From NCBI GenBank assembly GCA_041908585.1, contig JAYRFB010000131.1, forward strand, positions 1 through 42,305: a DNA stretch of 42,305 bases. Direction: 5' to 3'. How positions within the stretch are numbered: position 1 is the stretch's first letter; every line of letters begins with the position of its first letter. The notes beneath the pieces are model-generated. The model searched no databases and was not told the DNA's origin. It saw only the letters and a list, made by a program, of their open reading frames with translations. Of the stretch, positions 24,059 to 31,068 are shown piece after piece. The stretch comes from CAINDZ01 sp041908585 (GTDB taxonomy: Bacteria; Krumholzibacteriota; Krumholzibacteriia; LZORAL124-64-63). A program made the translations under genes and the position numbers.

Positions 24059-26686
24059 ATGCCATCGATCCGCAAGTTCGTCGTCACGCCCAACCTGCCG
24101 GACCCGCTCAAGCCGCTGCTCGACATCGCGCGCAATGCCTGGTGGTCCTGGAACGTGGAGGCCATCTCGCTGCTGCGGCGCGTGGACCCGGACCAGTGGG
24201 ACCGGCATGCGGGCAACCCGGTGGCGGTGCTGGGCTCGCTGTCGGCGCAGCGCGTGCGCGAACTCGAGCGCGACCAGGCGTTCCTGGCGCACCTCGAGCG
24301 CGTGCAGGGCGACCTCGAGCGTTACCTCACGCGCCCGACCTGGTACGTCAACGAGCACAAGGGCGTGGGCGACGGCCTGGTCGGCTACTTCTCGCTGGAG
24401 TTCGGCCTGCACGAGTCGCTGCCGCTGTACTCCGGAGGCCTGGGCATCCTGGCCGGCGACCACCTGAAGTCGGCCACCGATCTGGGCATCCCGCTGGTCG
24501 GCATGGGCCTGGCCTACCAGTCCGGCTACTTCCGCCAGTACCTCAACCACGACGGCTGGCAGATGGAGGAGTACCCGGTCAACGACTTCTACAACATGTC
24601 GATGTCGCTCGAGCGCGACCGCGACGGCGCGCCGCGCCTGATCGAGGTGCACTATCCCGGGCGCTCGATCTTCGCGCAGATCTGGCGCGTGCAGGTGGGC
24701 CGCAACCCCCTGTTCCTGCTGGATACGAACCTGCAGGAGAACCGCCTGGAAGACCGCGACCTCACGGCGCGCCTCTACGGCGGCGATACGGACATGCGCA
24801 TCCGGCAGGAGATCATGCTCGGCATCGGCGGGCTGCGCGCACTGATCGCGCTGGGCCTCGAGCCGACGGTCTGCCACCTGAACGAGGGCCACTCGGCGTT
24901 CCTGGGCCTCGAGCGCATCAACCTGCTGATGAAGCACCGCGGCCTGTCCTACGAGACGGCGTTCGAGATGGTGCGCGCGAGCAACATCTTCACGACCCAC
25001 ACGCCGGTCCCGGCCGGCAACGACCACTTCCCGCCGGAACTCATCCGCACCTACCTGACGCGCAAGGCCGACGAGATGGGCATCGGCATCGAGAGGCTGC
25101 TGGCCCTCGGGCGGCAGGACCCGAACAACCAGAACGAGCCGTTCGTGATGCCGGTGCTGGCGCTGCGCCTCAGCCGGTTCGCCAACGGCGTCAGCGAACT
25201 GCACGGCCACGTCTCGCGCGACATGTGGCAGCGCGTCTGGCCGGACGTGCCGAAGTCGGAGATCCCCATCTCGCACGTCACCAACGGCATCCACACGCGC
25301 AGCTGGCTGTGCTCGGAGATCGCGCGGCTGTACGACCGTTACCTGGGGCCCCGCTGGTACGAGGAGCCGACCAACAAGACGCTGTGGGACCGCGTGGCCC
25401 TGATCCCGGACGCCGAGCTGTGGCGCTCGCACGAGCGCATGCGCGAACGCCTGGTGGGCTTCGTCCGCGCCCGCCTGCGCCGGCAGATGGAGCGTCGCGG
25501 CGCCAACCGCATGTGGATCAAGTCGGCGAGCGAGGCGCTGGATCCCGAGGCGCTGACCATCGGCTTCGCGCGCCGGTTCGCGACCTACAAGCGCGCGGCG
25601 CTGATCCTGCGCGATCCCGAACGCCTGAGCCGCATCCTGAACAACCCGGAACGGCCGGTGCAGCTCATCTTCGCCGGCAAGGCCCACCCCAAGGACCACC
25701 CCGGCAAGGAAGTGATCCGCCAGCTCGTGCACATGGCAGAGCGCGAGGAGTTCCGCAAGCGCATCGTCTTCGTCGAGGACTACAACATCGAGGTGGCGCG
25801 CTACCTGGTGCAGGGCGTGGACGTGTGGCTGAACAACCCGCGACGCCCGCTGGAGGCCAGCGGAACCTCCGGCATGAAGGTCCCGCCCAACGGCGGCATC
25901 AACCTCTCGGTGCTGGACGGCTGGTGGTGCGAGGGTTACCACAAGGACAACGGCTGGGCCATCGGCGACGGCGAGGAACACGAGGACCAGCAGTACCAGG
26001 ACGAGGTGGAGAGCGAGGCCCTCTACGACCTGCTGGAGAAGGAGATCGTGCCCGCCTTCTACGAGCGCGGCATGGACGGCGTGCCGCGCGAGTGGACCCG
26101 GATCATGAAGAACTCGATGCGCACCGTGAACGCGGAGTTCAACACGAACCGCATGGTCGAGGAGTACACCGAGCGCTTCTACATCCCCTGCCTGGACAAC
26201 GTGCGGCGCCTCGGCGCCGATGGCCACGCGCTGGCCACCGACCTGGCCCGCTGGCGGCAGCGGCTGCACGAGAACTGGGCGGGCGTGGCGATCCTGGGAG
26301 TGGACACGCCGCCGCTCAAGGCCCAGCCGATGGGGGCCATGCTGCCGGTCGCCGCTCGTGTGCGGCTGGGCGCGATCCCGGCCGAGGAAGTGCTCGTCGA
26401 GGTCTACCACGGGCTGCTCGACACGGCCGGGAACATCGTCGACGGCGAGACCGCCACGATGTTCGCCCAGGGCCCGGGCGCGGCCGACGGGATCGTCACC
26501 TTCAAGGGCGAGATCCCCTGCCGCCGTGCCGGGCGCCGCGGCTACTCGGTGCGCGTGGTGCCGCGCAAGGACGGCTTCCCGCTGGACCGCTTCGAGACGG
26601 GGCTCATCCGCTGGTGGAACGACGCCTCGGCCGAGCCGGCTCCCGCGCCCCACGGCACGCCCGGGCAGCCGGTGCACCAGCACTGA
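24059..26686 (+). CDS. glgP: Alpha-glucan (glycogen/maltodextrin) phosphorylase
   Basis: 875 residues from ATG at 24059, with AGGAG eight bases upstream; the frame is open further 5' but the family begins at MPSIRKFVVTPNLPD. It releases glucose-1-phosphate from storage or imported alpha-1,4-glucan with pyridoxal phosphate as cofactor. An N-terminal DUF3417 domain (about 10-110, with LDIARNAWWSWNVEAI) precedes the GT35 catalytic domain: VGYFSLEFGLHESLPLYSGG, VCHLNEGHSAFLGLER, IFTTHTPVPAGNDHF, VTNGIHTRSWL, GFARRFATYKRAAL. The PLP and phosphate site EASGTSGMK is at about 599-607. The C-terminal extension ends in a Pro/His-rich tail. A TATTAT lies at 23961-23966 as a possible minus-10, but no matching minus-35 was found. 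A terminator follows. Confidence 0.96.
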   Translation: MPSIRKFVVTPNLPDPLKPLLDIARNAWWSWNVEAISLLRRVDPDQWDRHAGNPVAVLGSLSAQRVRELERDQAFLAHLERVQGDLERYLTRPTWYVNEHKGVGDGLVGYFSLEFGLHESLPLYSGGLGILAGDHLKSATDLGIPLVGMGLAYQSGYFRQYLNHDGWQMEEYPVNDFYNMSMSLERDRDGAPRLIEVHYPGRSIFAQIWRVQVGRNPLFLLDTNLQENRLEDRDLTARLYGGDTDMRIRQEIMLGIGGLRALIALGLEPTVCHLNEGHSAFLGLERINLLMKHRGLSYETAFEMVRASNIFTTHTPVPAGNDHFPPELIRTYLTRKADEMGIGIERLLALGRQDPNNQNEPFVMPVLALRLSRFANGVSELHGHVSRDMWQRVWPDVPKSEIPISHVTNGIHTRSWLCSEIARLYDRYLGPRWYEEPTNKTLWDRVALIPDAELWRSHERMRERLVGFVRARLRRQMERRGANRMWIKSASEALDPEALTIGFARRFATYKRAALILRDPERLSRILNNPERPVQLIFAGKAHPKDHPGKEVIRQLVHMAEREEFRKRIVFVEDYNIEVARYLVQGVDVWLNNPRRPLEASGTSGMKVPPNGGINLSVLDGWWCEGYHKDNGWAIGDGEEHEDQQYQDEVESEALYDLLEKEIVPAFYERGMDGVPREWTRIMKNSMRTVNAEFNTNRMVEEYTERFYIPCLDNVRRLGADGHALATDLARWRQRLHENWAGVAILGVDTPPLKAQPMGAMLPVAARVRLGAIPAEEVLVEVYHGLLDTAGNIVDGETATMFAQGPGAADGIVTFKGEIPCRRAGRRGYSVRVVPRKDGFPLDRFETGLIRWWNDASAEPAPAPHGTPGQPVHQH

Positions 26687-26703
26687 GCCGCGCCGCGTCA
26701 TCG

Positions 26704-26747
26704 CCGCCGGCAGGGCCGCCTTTGCGGGGCGGCGCTGCCGGCGGTTT
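26704..26747 (+). terminator. Terminator after glgP
   Basis: Outer 10-bp perfect stem (CCGCCGGCAG with CTGCCGGCGG), one G-G bulge pair, inner 6-bp stem (GCCGCC with GGCGGC) and a 7-nt loop, followed by TTT. It lies 17 nt after the phosphorylase stop. The T-run is short, so termination may be partial and allow readthrough into the regulator gene. Confidence 0.65.
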
Positions 26748-26782
26748 CGTAGATTGAGCCGACGATGCGCCCACCCGATCGC

Positions 26783-26796
26783 GGAGGCCTGTCCTG
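26783..26796 (+). promoter_or_regulatory. Ribosome-binding site and CTG start of the CadC-like regulator
   Basis: GGAGG (26783-26787) is followed after six bases by CTG (26794-26796), which opens the frame of the winged-helix domain. No ATG or TTG is available in frame between the site and codon 18, where the first GTG (26845) occurs; that one would cut off the first strands of the domain. Confidence 0.65.
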
Positions 26797-28980
26797 AGCG
26801 CCGATTTCCACGTTGCCGGCTGGAATGTCCACCCGCGCCGCCATGTGCTGCGGCGCGACTCGGAAGAGCGCGCGATCGAGCCGCGCCTGATGGCGGTGCT
26901 GGTCCGGCTGGCCGCATGCCCTGGCGAGGTCGTCACGCGCGCCGAGCTGCTCGACGCCGTCTGGGGCGGGACCGTCGTGCAGGAGGAGGCCCTCACGCAG
27001 GCGGTGTCCCAGCTGCGCCGGGCGCTGGATGACGATTCGCGCGCGCAGGCGATCATCGAGACGATCCCCAAGCAGGGCTACCGGCTGGCGGCCGCCGTGA
27101 CCTGGCTGCCGTCGCCGGCCGTCGCCGCGGGGGCGCCGGGAGCCACGCCGGCGCCGCCGGCGATCGGCCCCGCCGCGCGCGGCGAGGCGGCGGTCGCGCC
27201 GCGGCCGTCCTCCCCCGCGCGTCGACGCTGGCTGGTCGGCGCCGTGGTGGTGGTCGGGCTGGCCGCGATCGGCATGGTGCTGCTGCGCGCGTCGGCACGG
27301 CGCGACGACCCGGTCGCCGACGGCGCGCCCGCGGCATCGGGCTGGCAGGAGCGACCGCTGTCCGCACTGCCGGGCGAGGAGGGCTGGCCGGCGCTCTCGC
27401 CCGATGGACAGATGGTCGCCTTCGCGGGCAGCGGGCCCGGCGACGACGCCTTCCGCCTGCGCCTGCTGCGCGTGGCCACGGGCGAGACCTTCGCGCTCAC
27501 CGACGAGCCCGGCGACCAGACGCATCCGTCCTGGTCGCCCGACGGCGAGCGCATCGCCTTCGCCCTGCAGACCGACGCGGGCGCGCGCCTGTGCATCGTC
27601 GCCGCGATCGGCGGGCCCGTCCAGGCGCTGGGACCGGGCCACTGGGCCCTGGGCGGCCACGACTGGTCCCCGGACGGGACCGCGATCGTGTACTCCGCCA
27701 AGGACCGCCAGGAAGAGCCCATGCGCCTGCGGCGCCTGCGCGTGTCCGACGGGAGCGTCGAGCCGGTGAGCGCGCCCGAGCCGCTGTCGCGCGGCGATAC
27801 GTGGCCCCGCTTCTCGCCGGACGGCGCCAGCCTGGCCTTCGTGCGCAGCGACCGCGGCTCATCGCGGGACCTGATGGTGATGGACGCGGCCGGCGTCGAG
27901 AGCCGGGCCCGGCGGGTGGCGGGCGGCTTCTCGGCCACCGGGGGACTGTGCTGGGCCGACGGCGGGCAGGCGCTCGTGCTCTCGGCGACCTGGCGCGGGA
28001 CCTACGAACTGTGGCGCGTGCCGGCCCGCGGCGGCGAGCCCCGCCTGTTGCCGGCCAAGGGACACCGCCTGCTTCACCCCGACTGCCGAGGCGGCCGCGG
28101 ACCGCTGGTGTTCGTCGAGAGCCTCCTGGACACCGAACTCGAGATCCGCAGCCTCGCCGCGCCCGCGTCGGTCCCGTTGGCGCCCGCCGCCTCCACCCGC
28201 CTGGACACCGAGGGCCGCTTCTCGCCCGACGGGCGCTCGGTGGTGTTCGTCTCCGAGCGCACGGGCGCCCGCGAACTGTGGCTTCTCGATCGCGCGAGCG
28301 GCGACGTCCGCCAGCTCTCGGCGATGGCCGGCGACGCCCTGCGGAAGCTGCGGTGGTCGCCCGACGGGCGGCGCATCGCGGCCAACGTCACGCGCGCGGG
28401 CCGGTTGCAGGTGGTCGTGGTCGACGTGGCCACCGGCCTGCAGCGGCAGGTGACGCCCGACGGTGGCCACCACCGCCTGGGCCACTGGTCCGCCGACGGG
28501 CAGTGGCTGTACTACTCGCGCGAGCGCGGCGCCGAGTGGCAGGTCGCGCGGGTGCGCGTCGACGGCACGGGCGCCGCGGACGTCGACTGCCCCGGGTGCC
28601 TGTCGCTCCACGAGCAGCCCGACGGCACCCTGACCTACTTCAAGGAGACGGAGCCCGGCCTGTTCCGGCGTCGCGCCGGCGGTGTCGAGGCCCGCGTCGC
28701 CGTTCCCGAGGACGACGGCGCGGCCACCGACAACGTCGCAGTCACCGCCGACGGCGCCTGGTTCACGCGCGTGGTCGGCGGCGCCACGCAGCTGTCCTTC
28801 CGCCCCTTCGACGGCGGCGCGGTGCGCGACGTGGCGCAGCTGCCCGACACGGCCACCGGCGAGTTCGACATCAGCGCGGACGGCCGCGAGCTGCTGCTCT
28901 CGACGGTGGCGCGGTCGGGCGCCGACCTGGTCCTGGTGACGGAACCGTCCGGCTCAGCGCAGCAGGGTCAGCCGCGCTGA
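26794..28980 (+). CDS. CadC/ToxR-like transmembrane regulator with TolB-type propeller
   Basis: 728 residues if the CTG at 26794 is the start. The N-terminal OmpR-type winged helix covers about 1-103: FHVAGWNVHPRRHVL, IEPRLMAVLVRLAACPGEVV, then VVQEEALTQAVSQLRRALDD and IIETIPKQGYRLAA. An Ala/Pro-rich linker and a membrane helix (about 147-166, VGAVVVVGLAAIGMVLL) follow. The periplasmic part is a beta-propeller of TolB/PD40 repeats with recurring phrases such as SPDGQMVAFAG, SWSPDGERIAFAL, DWSPDGTAIVYSA and RWSPDGRRIAAN. It would sense an envelope ligand and regulate transcription from the membrane. Its 3' end overlaps the converging FG-GAP gene by 27 bp. Targets are not evident. Confidence 0.88.
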   Translation: MSADFHVAGWNVHPRRHVLRRDSEERAIEPRLMAVLVRLAACPGEVVTRAELLDAVWGGTVVQEEALTQAVSQLRRALDDDSRAQAIIETIPKQGYRLAAAVTWLPSPAVAAGAPGATPAPPAIGPAARGEAAVAPRPSSPARRRWLVGAVVVVGLAAIGMVLLRASARRDDPVADGAPAASGWQERPLSALPGEEGWPALSPDGQMVAFAGSGPGDDAFRLRLLRVATGETFALTDEPGDQTHPSWSPDGERIAFALQTDAGARLCIVAAIGGPVQALGPGHWALGGHDWSPDGTAIVYSAKDRQEEPMRLRRLRVSDGSVEPVSAPEPLSRGDTWPRFSPDGASLAFVRSDRGSSRDLMVMDAAGVESRARRVAGGFSATGGLCWADGGQALVLSATWRGTYELWRVPARGGEPRLLPAKGHRLLHPDCRGGRGPLVFVESLLDTELEIRSLAAPASVPLAPAASTRLDTEGRFSPDGRSVVFVSERTGARELWLLDRASGDVRQLSAMAGDALRKLRWSPDGRRIAANVTRAGRLQVVVVDVATGLQRQVTPDGGHHRLGHWSADGQWLYYSRERGAEWQVARVRVDGTGAADVDCPGCLSLHEQPDGTLTYFKETEPGLFRRRAGGVEARVAVPEDDGAATDNVAVTADGAWFTRVVGGATQLSFRPFDGGAVRDVAQLPDTATGEFDISADGRELLLSTVARSGADLVLVTEPSGSAQQGQPR

Positions 28981-30855
28981 GGCCGTCCCCGCGCCCGTGA
29001 CCAGCCGCGCCAGGTAGCTGCCGCTGGCGACGGCGCGACCCGCCGCGTCGGTCCCGTCCCAGACCGCCTCGTGCCGGCCCGCAGGGCGCTCGCCCAGGTC
29101 GAGCGTGCGCACGACCATCCCGCGCGCGTCGAGGATCCGCAGCGAGGCGCGCGTCGCCGCGGGCAGCGCGAAGGCCAGGACTGCCCGAGGGTTGGCGGGG
29201 TTGGGGAACGCGCCCAGGCCCAGGCCGCCCGGCAGGTGCGGCGCGGGCGCAAGCGAGCGGCGCACGGCGACCTCGCGCAGCAGCGGCGAGACGGCCGGGT
29301 CGCCGGTCGCGAGCTCGGCGCGGTACTGCACGTAGCGCCCGCCCGGCTCGACGACGGCACCGGGCACCGCCAGGGCCGGCGACCAGGGGCCGAGGTCGCC
29401 CGGATCGTCGCCCGCGCGGACCGCCAGCTGCAGCGACGTGCCGGCCGGCAGAGCGGCGTCCCAGTCCAGCACGAGCGGGCCGCCCGCGCCCGTGTCCAGG
29501 ACGGAGCTGGTCAGCTCGCCGGCGGTCGCGAACGAGGTCACCTCGTACCAGTTGAAGACGTGCGTCGTGTTCGAGCTGGCCAGGAACTCGAGCGCGCCGT
29601 CGCCGTCCACGTCGGCGGCCGCGATGGCCAGGGGTCGCGGCAGCAGGGTGTCCACGTTGCGCCTCGTCCAGGCGATGGGTGCCGGGAGGCCGCCGTTCTC
29701 GAACCAGGCCGCCACGTTGCCCCCGTACCCGGCTACCAGCACGTCCAGGCGCCCGTCGCCGTTCATGTCGGCAAGCTGGACCTGGTGCGCCTGCCCGAGC
29801 GCGGCGGTGACCAGCTGGGAAGGCCAGGAGCCGGTGATCGTGCCGGGGTTGGACCACCAGGCCACGCGGGCGTCGAAGTTGCCGCCGACGACATCGAGGT
29901 CGCCGTCGCCGTCGATGTCCCCCAGCCGGACCGAGCGGCCGCCGAAGAAGGCGGATGCGAGCGTGCGCCGGGTCCAGGCGATGGGGTCGCCGCCCTCGTT
30001 GCGCCACCAGGCGATCTGGTTGGCGGGCGTGCCCGTGGCGACGATGTCCGCGCGGCCGTCGCCGTCGATGTCCCCCGCGCGCACCGAGTGCGCGCCGGCG
30101 AACGACGCATCGATGACCCGGCGCGTCCAGCCGATGGGCTGGGCGCCGTCGTTGCGCCACCAGACGACATCGCCCTGCGTGAGGTTCGTGCCGAGCACGT
30201 CGAGCCGGCCGTCGCCGTCGACGTCGCCGGTCGCGATCTCCCAGCCCTCGCTCCAGGCGGTCTCCAGGTCCGAGCGCGTCCATGTCGGCTCCGCCGCCCC
30301 GTCCCCCAGGTAGCAGCTGATGCGGCTGGCGACGACACCGGTGGTGGCCACGACGTCGAGGTGGCCGTCGTCGTTGATGTCGGCGATCGCGATCCCCGCG
30401 ACCCCGGGGTACTCGCCGTCGATCACGCGCGCGGTGAAGCCGGGCGGCGAGGCCCCGTCGTTGTACCAGGCGACAAGGTCGCCAAGCGTCTCCGCCGCCG
30501 TGACGAGGTCGGCGTCGCCGTCACCGTCGAGGTCGCCCGCCTCGATCCCGAAGGCCCCCGTCTGCCCCGCGGCCAGCTGGTGCAGCTGCGCCGCCGGCAG
30601 CGCCTGCCCGGCCAGCGCCAGCTGCCCCGGCACCGCCCGCCAGGAGACCTGGGTGGCCGCCTCGAAGCGCGCGTCCCAGGCCGCCAGCGGCCCGGTGGCG
30701 CCCGGCCCGGCCGACCAGTCCGTCTGCATCCCGTCGGCCGTGCTGGCCGGCACCCAGGCCAGCGCGAACATCAGCACGAACATCGACGTGCCGGCGATGC
30801 CCCTGGCGATCCCCACGACCTTCTCCCTGGCCGTCTCCCTGGCGATTCGCTTCAT
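28954..30855 (-). CDS. Secreted FG-GAP/VCBS-repeat protein with FlgD-like cassette
   Basis: 633 residues from ATG at 30855, preceded by GGAGGAAGG. The signal segment (VGIARGIAGTSMFVLMFALA) has a long basic N-region. Seven calcium-binding FG-GAP-like repeats are visible as AGDLDGDGDADLVTA, IADINDDGHLDVVAT, TGDVDGDGRLDVLGT, AGDIDGDGRADIVAT, LGDIDGDGDLDVVGG, LADMNGDGRLDVLVA and AADVDGDGALEFLAS, each preceded by a WWRN-like strand. These form an integrin-like seven-bladed propeller. A beta-sandwich follows (about 450-540), then the sorting cassette, here FPNPANPRAVLAFAL rather than PNPFNP, ending ARLTLLR. Surface adhesion or binding is likely; enzymatic activity is not indicated. Confidence 0.9.
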   Translation of the reverse strand: MKRIARETAREKVVGIARGIAGTSMFVLMFALAWVPASTADGMQTDWSAGPGATGPLAAWDARFEAATQVSWRAVPGQLALAGQALPAAQLHQLAAGQTGAFGIEAGDLDGDGDADLVTAAETLGDLVAWYNDGASPPGFTARVIDGEYPGVAGIAIADINDDGHLDVVATTGVVASRISCYLGDGAAEPTWTRSDLETAWSEGWEIATGDVDGDGRLDVLGTNLTQGDVVWWRNDGAQPIGWTRRVIDASFAGAHSVRAGDIDGDGRADIVATGTPANQIAWWRNEGGDPIAWTRRTLASAFFGGRSVRLGDIDGDGDLDVVGGNFDARVAWWSNPGTITGSWPSQLVTAALGQAHQVQLADMNGDGRLDVLVAGYGGNVAAWFENGGLPAPIAWTRRNVDTLLPRPLAIAAADVDGDGALEFLASSNTTHVFNWYEVTSFATAGELTSSVLDTGAGGPLVLDWDAALPAGTSLQLAVRAGDDPGDLGPWSPALAVPGAVVEPGGRYVQYRAELATGDPAVSPLLREVAVRRSLAPAPHLPGGLGLGAFPNPANPRAVLAFALPAATRASLRILDARGMVVRTLDLGERPAGRHEAVWDGTDAAGRAVASGSYLARLVTGAGTASARLTLLR

Positions 30856-31068
30856 GACGTCCTTCCTCCCTCGTCTGGTGTGACAGCGGCGCCGCCATGG
30901 GCGGCCCGCAACGTGCACGAGGAGGCTAGCGACAGTGGCGGCGCCGCGGCCTGAAGGAAAGCTGGGGAGTTCGTTGGGAAATCATGAAGGTGTTGCGGGG
31001 CATGGAGATGAACGAGCCGGACGCCAGGAGGCGGCCGGCTCGCCGTCGAGCGCAGTGGCTGGGTGCCG

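Noticed and set aside
23963..26917. A 984-codon minus-strand open frame across glgP
   Set aside because: Shadow of glycogen phosphorylase; no start signal, no coherent domain.
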